This document shows positions 6,780 to 15,620 of a DNA stretch of 64,000 nt, one piece after another. This DNA is from JAVVVD01 sp036652795 (GTDB taxonomy: Bacteria; Bacillota; Clostridia; Christensenellales; CAG-138): NCBI GenBank assembly GCA_036652795.1, contig JAVVVD010000002.1:1-64000 (forward strand), read 5' to 3'. The first letter of the stretch is position 1. Each line of letters starts with the position of its first letter. The notes beneath the pieces were generated by a model. It had not been told where the DNA came from, did not search any database, and worked only from the letters and a program-made list of their open reading frames with translations. Made by a program: the position numbers and the translations under genes.

Positions 6780-7482
6780 ATTGCATTGTTATCATTTCGC
6801 TACGCAGCACTTTTATTATGTGTTTTTCCAACCGCGAGATATAGCTCTGCGAAATTCCAAGCATATCGGCAACCTGTTTTTGCGTATATTCCTTTCTATC
6901 GCCAAGACCGAATCTCAGCTCCATTATCTGTTTTTCACGCGGTGTAAGCTTTTTCATTGCAAGCGACAATAGTTCCTTATCAACCTCATCCTCTATACCG
7001 CGGCACACAACATCGCTATCCGTTCCCAAAATATCAGATAGCAGCAGCTCGTTTCCATCCCAATCGATATTTAGCGGTTCATCCAGCGATACTTCCAGTT
7101 TAAGCCTACAGCTTCGTCTCAAATACATCAATATCTCATTTTCTATGCAGCGCGAAGCATATGTTGCCAGCTTGATCTTTTTTTTCGTATCAAATGTATT
7201 AACGGCTTTAATCAACCCTATTGTGCCAATAGAAATAAGATCCTCAATACATACCCCTGTGTTTTCAAATTTACGCGCTATATACACCACCAGACGCAGA
7301 TTGCGTTCTATCAGCGTTTGCTTCACACTATCATCATCATCCAGCACCTCTATCAGTTGAAGCTCCTCCTCTTTTGTTAGCGGCGGCGGCAACGCTTCAC
7401 CCGAATTAACATAATATAGGGCATTGATAATATTTGCGTGTAGATATATTCGAGACAATAATTTATACAGGTTTTCAAGCAT
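6778..7482 (-). CDS. sigE: sporulation sigma factor sigma-E (pro-sigma-E)
   Basis: A 234-residue early mother-cell sigma factor. Residues 1-30 form the hydrophobic, membrane-binding pro-sequence (MLENLYKLLSRIYLHANIIN). Region 2 includes RNLRLVVYIARKFENTG, IEDLISIGTIGLIKAVNTF and KLATYASRCIENEILMYLRR. Region 4 ends with LTPREKQIMELRFGL and the helix-turn-helix KQVADMLGISQSYISRLE. It is the second gene of the spoIIG operon, 13 bases after spoIIGA, whose protease product is expected to remove the pro-sequence. Confidence 0.93.
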   Translation of the reverse strand: MLENLYKLLSRIYLHANIINALYYVNSGEALPPPLTKEEELQLIEVLDDDDSVKQTLIERNLRLVVYIARKFENTGVCIEDLISIGTIGLIKAVNTFDTKKKIKLATYASRCIENEILMYLRRSCRLKLEVSLDEPLNIDWDGNELLLSDILGTDSDVVCRGIEDEVDKELLSLAMKKLTPREKQIMELRFGLGDRKEYTQKQVADMLGISQSYISRLEKHIIKVLRSEMITMQ

Positions 7483-7495
7483 ACGTCTGCTCCTT

Positions 7496-8248
7496 TCATG
7501 CGGGTATCGCAGCGGGAGGCACTATTGCGCTCACACCGCACAGCGGTTCTTCTGACACAGCTAAGAACGAGTTGAGTGTTACTGTACTTTTTAGTTCAAA
7601 TTGCAGCCGCTCCGGCATAAAAGCATATAGTATGCGTTTGCCGCCAAGCGACGCCACAGGTATTGGTATTGTTGCGAATTTCATCAGCTCCGGCTGAAAC
7701 ACCACAGTAACCGGAAGTCCTGATATTGGTTCATATAATGAGTTGCCTGTATCCACTATTGCTGTAAGCGAATACTCCTTACCGCAATGGCGTATATGCA
7801 GTACCCCCCGGCAGCCCAATCCGCTGCGTGCAAACAGTTTTCGCATGGCTGTAGGCATTACTGTTGCCGCCACAGCCGCCATAAGCGCTATTCTGACCGG
7901 CAATGAGACGATTGTCATCCCGTTTTGCAGTGTGCCTCCACAGTAGGCAAGGCATATTGTTATTCCGCCTGTTACAAATGCCGCTAGAAACACTGCCAGC
8001 GCGTTGAACATATAAGATCTTATCGAATTGAACGGCAATGCGAGCGCCATCAGAAGCCCTGTAATCAGTTTAAACGGCAATGTCAGCAGCAATGCACACC
8101 CGAGCGCAAATGCTGCAAATACTGCGCCAAGCGCTGCGGCAAGCGCCATGCGCCATGCGGGCAGCTTGATTGAGCAGACCGCTGCAGCTATGCGCAGCAT
8201 AAGTATATTCATAAGCGTATTGTCAAGCAGAAACAACTCAATATACAC
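7496..8248 (-). CDS. spoIIGA: sigma-E processing aspartic protease SpoIIGA
   Basis: A 250-residue septal membrane protease. The first 130 residues are five hydrophobic segments. The cytosolic half carries IVDTGNSLYEPISGLPV at about 164-180, where Asp in DTGN is the catalytic residue of this half-pepsin family, and ends with a strand-rich domain. The length is a little below that of the Bacillus protein. The start is a GTG preceded by GGGAGGGGG. It forms an operon with sigE. Cleavage normally depends on SpoIIR from the forespore, which is not in this window. Confidence 0.9.
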   Translation of the reverse strand: MYIELFLLDNTLMNILMLRIAAAVCSIKLPAWRMALAAALGAVFAAFALGCALLLTLPFKLITGLLMALALPFNSIRSYMFNALAVFLAAFVTGGITICLAYCGGTLQNGMTIVSLPVRIALMAAVAATVMPTAMRKLFARSGLGCRGVLHIRHCGKEYSLTAIVDTGNSLYEPISGLPVTVVFQPELMKFATIPIPVASLGGKRILYAFMPERLQFELKSTVTLNSFLAVSEEPLCGVSAIVPPAAIPA

Positions 8249-8270
8249 TGATATGCCCCCTCCCAGAAAA

Positions 8271-8336
8271 AATATAGCATGTAGAGGATGAAAAATATGT
8301 AGAATTCACGCCGTACATATACATGGTATTTGTCGA
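8271..8336 (-). promoter_or_regulatory. candidate spoIIG promoter with Spo0A-box-like sites
   Basis: Read leftward, TATATT lies at 8271-8276, about 22 bases before the spoIIGA start codon. On the plus strand TTTGTCGA (8329-8336) matches the Spo0A box core and TGTAGAA (8299-8305) is one base off. Spo0A boxes upstream of spoIIG are known in Bacillus. The assignment here rests on short motifs only. Confidence 0.35.
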
Positions 8337-8355
8337 TAGAGTGAACGCCAATTAA

Positions 8356-8397
8356 AAAGCACCGCCGGCAAGCCATCAGGCCGCCATGCGGTGCTTT
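8356..8397 (-). terminator. terminator of the papain-type protease gene
   Basis: Read leftward, the arms AAAGCACCGC and GCGGTGCTTT enclose a 22-base loop with its own GGCGGCC/GGC pairing and end in TTTTTAATTGG. It lies 24 bases past the stop codon. Confidence 0.75.
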
Positions 8398-8420
8398 ATT
8401 TTTTATATTATTTATTCAGC

Positions 8421-11400
8421 TTACGGCTTTACGGTAACCGAACATGAGCCGTATCTTCTTGAGCCGTCCGTAGACGTAGCTGTAATTCTGGCACTGCCCT
8501 TGCTTACAGCGATTACATTTCCAGCTTGATCCACCGTAACAATCTGCGTATTGCTGCTTATCCATGTCAACGATTTGTCATTCGCTGTTGACGGCAATAC
8601 AGTATACGCTATGGTTGCTTTCCCCCCTGGCGCAAGCGTAAGTCTGGTCGGATTCAGCTTTACTCCGCTCACGTATTCACGCACCTCAACGTTTATCACA
8701 CTGCTTGCACCCTGCGCGTCCGCCGCGCTCACGGTTACCGTTGTATTACCGGCTCGCACTCCCCTTATGCTGCCGTTGCTCACCGTGGCTATGGTTCTAT
8801 CCGCTGTTATCCAACTCAGCTTCTTATTGGTGGCGTCAAGCGGGTTCGCTGTGCCTGTCAGCATCACGGTTTTTCCTTTATATACTATCACCGACTGCTG
8901 GCTTACGCTGATGCTATCCACCTTACGTATTACCGTCACAGTGCATCTAGCGCTGCGTCTGCTTCCATCTGCCGCCGTTGCCGTTATGGTTGTTCTGCCT
9001 CCGCGCAAGCCCTCAACATTGCCATCTTGATCAACGCTTGCCACGCTTGGATCACTGCTGCTCCAGACAATTCCTCTGTTGCTTGCCGTAACCGGCAGTA
9101 TGCTAGCAGTAATCGTTATCTGCTCACCAGAAGCTACCGTAAGCTTCGTCATATTCAGCTTTATGCTCTTCACAGGCTCCATCACAGTAACATTGATGCT
9201 TGCGGTTGCGCCTTTGGCGTCTGCCGCCGTTGCCGTTATAATCGCCGTGCCGCCCGCCACTCCTCTTATTGTTCCGTTGCTCACTGTAGCGACTTTGGCA
9301 TCGCTTGTAGTCCATATTATATTTTTATTGCTTGCATTGAGCGGGCTTATTGTCGGCATCAGCCTTCGTGTTTCACCCTTTAGAAGCGTTAACCCTTGCG
9401 TTCCCAGCGAAATACTGTCCATTTTCAAAAGCACCGTTATTTTACAATTGGCGCTCTTGCCATCCGCTGTGCCTGTTATTGTAGCACTTCCAGTCCCTAC
9501 GCCATGCACTGTACCATCTGAGTCCACCGTCGCAACATAGCTATTGCTGCTCCGCCATACCACATTTTTATATGATGCGTTCGCTGGCAACACATTTGCA
9601 CTAAGCGACAGAGTTTCACCTGTGTATATCCTTCCCGCCGACTGGCTCAGCATTATGCTTCTAACCGGAATTATCCCCACCGTTACCTTGCATGTGGCGC
9701 TCTCACCACTACCATCCGCCGCCGTAGCAGTTATAACCGCCGTACCTTCAACCTTTGCAGTTATCATGCCGCTTTTACTTACGGTTACTATTGAATCATC
9801 GCTACTCGTCCATCTGAGCGCCTTATTGGTCGCATTCTCAGGTTTTATCGTAGCCGTCAATTGCAGCGTATCTTTTAAGTTCAGCGCAGCTTCTGTCTGT
9901 GATAGTGTGATCCCGCTCACTGAAACCGGTGTGTATTTAGCGCTCTGAGTGAGAGCCTTTATGCGGAATGTAATCCCATCATATGTAACGCCTACATCCT
10001 TCCATATGTTTTCCTCAGTCATTATATAGCTTTGACCGGGTTCCATGGCAGCTATATAATCACAGTCACTTTCCTTAAGTGGCATGTCAGTATATAAGTA
10101 ACATTCGCCTAAACTGTTTGATATAGTCACCACAACAGAAAAATTATCATCTGCGTGAAGATCAACAGCACCTGATAGCGGCACAGTTATATAACCGGAG
10201 TATATCCCGCTGCCCGATGTGGTATTAACAAGCGTGCCGTTTGTGGGATTGCCCTGCGTAACATCTGTGCCTTTGTATATTTCTATTTTATATGAATAAT
10301 TCGTCATTGGTGTTGAAAATGCCGCCGCCATCAATGTTTCATTACGCATTGAAGTATAAACATTCGCGCACGTCATTTCCGGTGTATTGCCACCTAAAGA
10401 TCCAAACACAATGCCGCCATCGTATTGATAGTTGTATTCGTAGTCGAAATCCGCCGCAGTAACCGCTTCAAAAAATGTTACATCGCTGTTTTTAATGGAT
10501 GCATCCTGATAGGATATCCAGAAATAGCCACTGTCGCCAAACTCTGTACCCCAGCTGTTCTTTATTAGCCATGCTCCATCCTGAGTTACCGAATAGCTAT
10601 TATTATTGTTATCAGTGATGAGTGCAAAATTATCTTTTGAATAGTTGTCGTCCCAACCCACCAGCGTTACTGCGTGGTTAGTGCTTCCGTTGTCAATAGG
10701 ATACCAGTAGGCCGTTCCACCATTTTCTGTTTTGTTGTAGAGCTGCACACCACCATGGAAATAGTTTATCATCGCAGCACCATCTGACATCAGTTGCTGT
10801 TTAATGCTCGCAGTATCGTTGATATTAAGGCTATACATATTTTTAAGGTAAGCCACATTCTGGCCATAAGCCGCATCCACGGTTTTGGACAGTCCGCTGT
10901 TTACGGCTGATTCTGCGCTGCTATATGGCACACTGGCCTCGCTTGCGAATCCCGTCCAACCTGACAGCATAGCACATGCGAAGTATGCATTTCCGCCAGA
11001 ATCCAATACGGTGGGGCTGCCTGCGCTTGTAATAAACTTTGCATCATCCCCGGTTGTATTTCCGGCTGACGTATATGGAACATGGTTAAAAGCATAATAG
11101 GCAAGATGCAGCTCTGAAAGATCATACATGCCCTTACCTTTAGATAGCAGATTGCTCTCAGCGGATGCCATTGTGGCGTATGTCCAACATGTGCCATAAT
11201 TGCCCTGATTTTTAACCTCACTTACACGGCCTTGCGTATTCAGATTATAGCTTTGGGGTGCCGCGCTGAGCGCCTCTATCTGTGACCCAAGCCGTTGTGC
11301 ATACTGCATATCCGTCATTGTAGCCATGGGCGGAAGCACAAAACCCTCCGGGAATACCCCACCCATCCCTTGGTTTCCAACCACGGTAAGTTCATCAGTG

Positions 11401-11774
11401 TTATTTTCATCCGTATATGGTGTTTGAGTGGGGATCAATGTAGCTTCCGGCGTTGGCGTAAGCTCGATCGTCGGCGTAAGCTCCGGCGTTGGCGTAAGCT
11501 CCGGCGTTGGCGTAAGCTCCGGCGTTGGCGTAAGCTCGATCGTCGGCGTAAGCTCGATCGTCGGCGTAAGCTCGATCGTCGGCGTAAGCTTATCCATATC
11601 GATTGAATTAGCAGACCCGGGGGCAGATAGCTCTTGGATAATATCGCTTGTATGCTCTCCTTCTACCGCTGTCTGATTATTCTGTTTTGAATCCATTTGT
11701 GCGAGTGCACCCGCCGGCAGTACGCTCAACGCAAACAGCGCTACGAGGATGAGGCTTATTATCCTGCGTTTCAT
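8421..11774 (-). CDS. secreted papain-family cysteine protease with six Ig-like (Big_2) domains
   Basis: An 1117-residue exported protein. Residues 1-25 are a signal peptide ending ALA. Residues 64-115 are a Thr-Pro-Glu linker of repeated TPTIEL/TPTPEL. The C1-type peptidase domain (about 165-430) has NQGNYGTCWTYA with catalytic Cys196, TNHAVTLVGWDD with His367 and KNSWGTEFG with Asn406. About 430-610 looks like a beta-rich lectin-like domain. Residues 613-1117 are six repeats of about 84 residues with the Big_2 pattern (VSGITLSQ ... TSSDDSIVTVSKSGMITA ... GTAVITATAADGS). No LPxTG or SLH anchor is seen. The ribosome binding site is AAGGGGGA. It stands alone between terminators. A role in degrading external protein or in cell-surface processing is inferred. 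Confidence 0.88.
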   Translation of the reverse strand: MKRRIISLILVALFALSVLPAGALAQMDSKQNNQTAVEGEHTSDIIQELSAPGSANSIDMDKLTPTIELTPTIELTPTIELTPTPELTPTPELTPTPELTPTIELTPTPEATLIPTQTPYTDENNTDELTVVGNQGMGGVFPEGFVLPPMATMTDMQYAQRLGSQIEALSAAPQSYNLNTQGRVSEVKNQGNYGTCWTYATMASAESNLLSKGKGMYDLSELHLAYYAFNHVPYTSAGNTTGDDAKFITSAGSPTVLDSGGNAYFACAMLSGWTGFASEASVPYSSAESAVNSGLSKTVDAAYGQNVAYLKNMYSLNINDTASIKQQLMSDGAAMINYFHGGVQLYNKTENGGTAYWYPIDNGSTNHAVTLVGWDDNYSKDNFALITDNNNNSYSVTQDGAWLIKNSWGTEFGDSGYFWISYQDASIKNSDVTFFEAVTAADFDYEYNYQYDGGIVFGSLGGNTPEMTCANVYTSMRNETLMAAAFSTPMTNYSYKIEIYKGTDVTQGNPTNGTLVNTTSGSGIYSGYITVPLSGAVDLHADDNFSVVVTISNSLGECYLYTDMPLKESDCDYIAAMEPGQSYIMTEENIWKDVGVTYDGITFRIKALTQSAKYTPVSVSGITLSQTEAALNLKDTLQLTATIKPENATNKALRWTSSDDSIVTVSKSGMITAKVEGTAVITATAADGSGESATCKVTVGIIPVRSIMLSQSAGRIYTGETLSLSANVLPANASYKNVVWRSSNSYVATVDSDGTVHGVGTGSATITGTADGKSANCKITVLLKMDSISLGTQGLTLLKGETRRLMPTISPLNASNKNIIWTTSDAKVATVSNGTIRGVAGGTAIITATAADAKGATASINVTVMEPVKSIKLNMTKLTVASGEQITITASILPVTASNRGIVWSSSDPSVASVDQDGNVEGLRGGRTTITATAADGSRRSARCTVTVIRKVDSISVSQQSVIVYKGKTVMLTGTANPLDATNKKLSWITADRTIATVSNGSIRGVRAGNTTVTVSAADAQGASSVINVEVREYVSGVKLNPTRLTLAPGGKATIAYTVLPSTANDKSLTWISSNTQIVTVDQAGNVIAVSKGSARITATSTDGSRRYGSCSVTVKP
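11457..11590 (-). repeat. 18-bp tandem repeat coding for the protease linker
   Basis: Seven head-to-tail 18-bp units run from 11457 to 11582, plus a partial eighth and a degenerate unit at 11440-11456. They alternate between two forms, CGTAAGCTCGATCGTCGG and CGTAAGCTCCGGCGTTGG. Each unit adds six residues (TPTIEL or TPTPEL), so copy changes keep the frame. Confidence 0.9.
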
Positions 11775-11952
11775 AAAAATCCCCCTTGAAAATATATTGC
11801 TTATAAGTTTATTACGGGTATATGCGATCAGTTACATTGTCAGATACGTACAGTTCTTGCCATAAACACACTGTTTCCACAAGAAATGCATTCATATAAT
11901 CGATTTGTCAACATTATAACATCAGCCAAATTGCACGGCAACATATATAAAA

Positions 11953-11978
11953 CCGAATGGGTAAGAATTCCCATCCGG
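11953..11978 (-). terminator. terminator of asnA
   Basis: Read leftward, the arms CCGGATGGG and CCCATTCGG (one wobble) enclose an 8-base loop, followed by TTTTATAT. It lies 28 bases past the asnA stop. Confidence 0.7.
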
Positions 11979-12006
11979 TTAGCTGGAAGTGAATATCAAT
12001 CCATTT

Positions 12007-13014
12007 TTACAGCAGCGTAACACCCGCCGCTTCGCATATGTTTATTGTGTTTACATCCCATATTGAGGACTGCACCTCGCCTATATGCGCTTTGCCAAGC
12101 ATCAGCATGCACAAACGCGATTGCCCTATACCGCCACCTATTGTGAGAGGAAGCTTGTTTGCCAACAGCATACTGTGGTATGGCAGCGTACGCCTATCAT
12201 CACAACCCGCCTTTTTAAGCTGCGCGTCCAGTGTATCAGCATCTACGCGTATTCCCATTGATGATATCTCGAATGGACAATCAAGAAGCTTGTTGTAAAA
12301 CAGTATATCTCCATTCATGCTCCAATCATCATAGTCAGGAGCACGGCCATCGTGCGGCTTACCGTCGCTTAGCTTATCGCCTATGCCCACTATGAATACC
12401 GTACCGAATTCCTTGGTTATCGCGGCCTCGCGCTCGCGCGAAGCAAGCTGTGGATACATATTTAGCAGCTCCTGCGCCGTTATGAATTTCACATCACGCT
12501 CAATCTCCGTTGTAATATGCGGATATCTGGCCTTTACGGCATCCAGCGTATTGCACACACAGTTCACTATCGCCCGCACAGTAGCCTTTAACGTTTCGAT
12601 ATTACGGGTTTCAGGCGTTATAACCTTCTCCCAATCCCATTGATCCACATACACCGAATGCAGGTTATCCAGTTCCTCATCGCGGCGTATTGCATTCATG
12701 TCGGTATAAAGGCCCTTGCCCTCGCGAAATTCATAGCGATACAGAGCAAAGCGTTTCCATTTTGCCAACGAATGCACTACCTGCGCATCCGTCTCCGCTG
12801 AGGGTATATCGAAGCTTACAGGGCGCTCCACACCGTTTAAGTCATCATTCAAACCCGATCCAGGCGTCACAAACAGCGGCGCCGTCACCCGTTTAAGGCG
12901 CAGCGCTCTGGCAAGCGACTCTTGAAAATCACGCTTTATAAGGCTTATTGCATCCTGAGTCTCATAAAGGGTCATTGTTGAACGATATCCCTCCGGTATT
13001 ACGGTTTTAGACAT
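12007..13014 (-). CDS. asnA: aspartate--ammonia ligase (AsnA-type asparagine synthetase)
   Basis: A 335-residue cytosolic enzyme that makes asparagine from aspartate, ammonia and ATP. It is a class II tRNA-synthetase-like fold. Conserved stretches include VTPGSGLNDDLNGVERPVSF at about 50-69, AKWKRFALYRYEF at about 83-95, GLYTDMNAIRRDE, SVYVDQWDWEKV at about 120-131 and LPLTIGGGIGQSRLCM at about 300-315. The length is typical. The start has CAGGAGGT seven bases upstream. It follows ftsZ in the same direction, but a hairpin at 13039-13069 separates them, so it is probably its own unit. Confidence 0.95.
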   Translation of the reverse strand: MSKTVIPEGYRSTMTLYETQDAISLIKRDFQESLARALRLKRVTAPLFVTPGSGLNDDLNGVERPVSFDIPSAETDAQVVHSLAKWKRFALYRYEFREGKGLYTDMNAIRRDEELDNLHSVYVDQWDWEKVITPETRNIETLKATVRAIVNCVCNTLDAVKARYPHITTEIERDVKFITAQELLNMYPQLASREREAAITKEFGTVFIVGIGDKLSDGKPHDGRAPDYDDWSMNGDILFYNKLLDCPFEISSMGIRVDADTLDAQLKKAGCDDRRTLPYHSMLLANKLPLTIGGGIGQSRLCMLMLGKAHIGEVQSSIWDVNTINICEAAGVTLL

Positions 13015-13038
13015 GTTTTTTACCTCCTGAAAATATAA

Positions 13039-13069
13039 AAGCGCCATGCGTCATCAACGCATGGCGCTT
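13039..13069 (-). terminator. terminator after ftsZ
   Basis: A perfect 12-bp stem, AAGCGCCATGCG with CGCATGGCGCTT, and a 7-base loop, followed leftward by TTATATTTTC. It closes the division and cell-wall cluster and sits just before the asnA ribosome binding site. Confidence 0.8.
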
Positions 13070-13081
13070 GTTTAGCAATAT

Positions 13082-14326
13082 TTATTCTTTATTCCTCAAA
13101 AAGCTTGGTAGATCAAGATTGTTTTTTTCTTTTTGGTTATATTCCGTCTTAGGTAGGTTCTGCTTTGTATAGCGCGCAGTAACATCCTTGCCCTCCGGCA
13201 ACGGCGAAGTGTAGCCTGTGGAGGATTCCACCTGCTTTTCCCAAAATTCCGATCTTCCTACGTTTGCAGGGTTTTTAAGCGCGCCACCATCCCGCACCGT
13301 TACGGAACGCTGCTTATTCTGCTCAACATAGCCCAGTGGCTTCTGTTTAATCGGGCCAGGAGAGGACTGAGAATAGAAGCCCGTAGCTATAACGGTTATG
13401 CGCACCGCATCGCCCATATCCTCATCTATTCCGGCGCCCCAGATTATGTTGGCATCTGGATCGGCATACTGGCGAATTATTTCAGCCGCATCAGACACCT
13501 CAAGTAAGCCCAAATCCGTGCCGCCTGAAATATTCAGCAACACGCCACGTGCGCCCGTAATAGTGGTTTCCAGCAGCGGACTGGCAATAGCCTGGTTAGC
13601 CGCCTCTACGGCCCGCTTTTCGCCAGACGACATACCTATGCCCATATGCGCCATACCCTTTTCCTGCATGATTGTGCGCACATCCGCAAAGTCAAGATTT
13701 ATCATGGCCGGCACTGCAATAAGATCGCTTATGCCCTGAACGCCCTGCCTTAGCACATCGTCCGCCACACGGAAAGCCTCGGTAAGGCTGACATTGCCCA
13801 CGGTATCCATAAGTCTGTCGTTTGGTATAGTTATAAGCGTATCTACGCTGTCTTTAAGGTCGGATATGCCTGCCACCGCATTGTTCATTCGCACCTTACC
13901 TTCAAAGGCAAATGGCTTAGTCACAACGCCTATTGTCAATATGCCAAGTTCCTTGGCGCATTCCGCAACCACCGGCGCAGCACCAGTGCCCGTTCCGCCG
14001 CCCATTCCGGCTGTAACGAATACCAGATCAGCACCTCGAAGCGCTTCAATTATCGCATCCCGGCTCTCTTCCGCCGCCTTACGGCCTATTTCTGGATCGG
14101 CACCAGCACCCAGGCCTTTTGTCAGTTTTTCACCGATCTGTATCTTTTGAGTGGCACGCGAAAGGAACAGCGCCTGCCTGTCCGTATTCACAGAAACGAA
14201 CTCCACGCCGCGCAAGCCATACTGGATCATGCGGTTAACAGCATTATTCCCTGCCCCGCCAACACCTACCACCTTTAATTGCGCAAATTGCCCGCCTTCA
14301 AAATCCAATTCCAGACCAATGGCCAT
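13082..14326 (-). CDS. ftsZ: cell division protein FtsZ
   Basis: A 414-residue tubulin-like GTPase that builds the cytokinetic ring. The GTPase domain (about 10-320) shows KVVGVGGAGNNAVNRM, the tubulin signature GGGTGTGAAP at about 107-116, NDRLMD and NLDFADVRTIM. A variable linker (about 325-400) follows. The final LDLPSFLRNK is the conserved tail that binds FtsA and other partners. The gene is last in the cluster, 13 bases after ftsA. The start follows GGAGGATATAGAGC. Confidence 0.97.
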   Translation of the reverse strand: MAIGLELDFEGGQFAQLKVVGVGGAGNNAVNRMIQYGLRGVEFVSVNTDRQALFLSRATQKIQIGEKLTKGLGAGADPEIGRKAAEESRDAIIEALRGADLVFVTAGMGGGTGTGAAPVVAECAKELGILTIGVVTKPFAFEGKVRMNNAVAGISDLKDSVDTLITIPNDRLMDTVGNVSLTEAFRVADDVLRQGVQGISDLIAVPAMINLDFADVRTIMQEKGMAHMGIGMSSGEKRAVEAANQAIASPLLETTITGARGVLLNISGGTDLGLLEVSDAAEIIRQYADPDANIIWGAGIDEDMGDAVRITVIATGFYSQSSPGPIKQKPLGYVEQNKQRSVTVRDGGALKNPANVGRSEFWEKQVESSTGYTSPLPEGKDVTARYTKQNLPKTEYNQKEKNNLDLPSFLRNKE

Positions 14327-14339
14327 GCTCTATATCCTC

Positions 14340-15500
14340 CTACTTCAAAAAGAAGTTCTTAAGTTTGTTCAGTAAGCCTCTATCGCAATCCACACCGCCA
14401 GCCTCCATTACAAAATTCATCACGGCAAATGCGCTTGAATAGTTTGGCGAGGCTAGTTTTCTCATATTTGGCGCTTTAACCTTTATCTGCATCCCTAATT
14501 GTGATTCAAGGTATTCGGCGCTGCCCCGCACCAGTGTAATTCCGCCGCCCGTAAGGTATATCGGCCAACAATCCTTCGCGCGCACTTCCATGCCGCTGAG
14601 CGTCTTGGCTATAAGGCCGCTAAGTTCGTCCATACGCGCTTGGACGATATAGCGTATCGCCTCATGCTCTATGCTCACACAGCCGCCTCCCGGCAGTCTG
14701 ACGATATCTGCGCTATCCTCATATTCGCGCGAGTATACATACCCGCGTTTTATGCTCTCCGCCACCTGCTGTGGCAAATCAAGCCCATACGCCAAATCTG
14801 CCGTAAAATGGCATCCACCCACCGATATCACTTCAACCGCGGCCAGCGCGGAGTTTTTTATCAGGCTTATCTCTGTATGCCATGCGCCTACGTCAATGAG
14901 CACGGCTGGGGTAGTTCTCTCCGCCTCCGAGATAACAAACAAACCCTCTGCCAGCGGAGCACCTATAAGCATGTCCGTTCCTATATCCAGCCTTTCCAGC
15001 GCGGCTGTAACAAGGCGTTTGAACTTAGAATCCACAAACACATTTGAAACGCTTGCCGCCACGCTGCGCGTCTTGGATTCTTCCGCATCGCATTGAGCAT
15101 GGAAAAATTCCACAGGCGTACTGTGTATGAGTTCATAGTCCTCAGGAAGATCAAAGTCCAATGAATCATTGATTATCTGCTCTATATCATCGTCCGTAAT
15201 ACGGCGGCGTTTAGCAGGAACCTGCGTGCTACCCTGCATGAGTTGCAACCTTAAAAATGGTGCGGGCACACCGGTTGATATCTCGCTTACCCTAATCGCA
15301 GCCTCGGTTTCTGCCGAAGAGACGGCGTCTACTATTGCATCGGCAAGCTCACCTTCATTTAAAAAGTTGCCATGCTTGAAGCCAGCGTATTCTTTTATGC
15401 CTGCGCCGCGCAAAATCATTCCATTTTTTGCGTCTAGGCTGCATATAAGGCATATCACCTTTGAGCTTCCAATGTCAAGTATCGATGTATATCGGTTCAT
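14340..15500 (-). CDS. ftsA: cell division protein FtsA (actin-like membrane tether)
   Basis: A 386-residue actin-family ATPase that anchors FtsZ to the membrane. SILDIGSSKVICLICSL at the N-terminus is the phosphate-1 loop, a divergent SHS2-like insert follows, then LIDVGAWHTEISLIKN (phosphate-2) and IYLTGGGITLVRGSAEYLE (adenosine motif). The last 12 residues, LLNKLKNFFLK, form the amphipathic membrane helix. The sequence is more diverged than Bacillus FtsA, but position next to ftsZ supports the call. The start ATG has GGGAGGA four bases upstream. Confidence 0.85.
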   Translation of the reverse strand: MNRYTSILDIGSSKVICLICSLDAKNGMILRGAGIKEYAGFKHGNFLNEGELADAIVDAVSSAETEAAIRVSEISTGVPAPFLRLQLMQGSTQVPAKRRRITDDDIEQIINDSLDFDLPEDYELIHSTPVEFFHAQCDAEESKTRSVAASVSNVFVDSKFKRLVTAALERLDIGTDMLIGAPLAEGLFVISEAERTTPAVLIDVGAWHTEISLIKNSALAAVEVISVGGCHFTADLAYGLDLPQQVAESIKRGYVYSREYEDSADIVRLPGGGCVSIEHEAIRYIVQARMDELSGLIAKTLSGMEVRAKDCWPIYLTGGGITLVRGSAEYLESQLGMQIKVKAPNMRKLASPNYSSAFAVMNFVMEAGGVDCDRGLLNKLKNFFLK

Positions 15501-15620
15501 TTTTCCTCCCGGACGGATTCGCATAAATATAGTCTGCCCAGTATTAACAGCATAACACAGGCGCTATATGCTGTGCAAGCACCTCGCCAATATGTTGTGA
15601 AAAAGGAAATTTTAATGCAT

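Noticed and set aside
11457..11590. CRISPR-like regular repeats
   Set aside because: The 18-bp units are directly joined without spacers and keep the reading frame of the protease gene.
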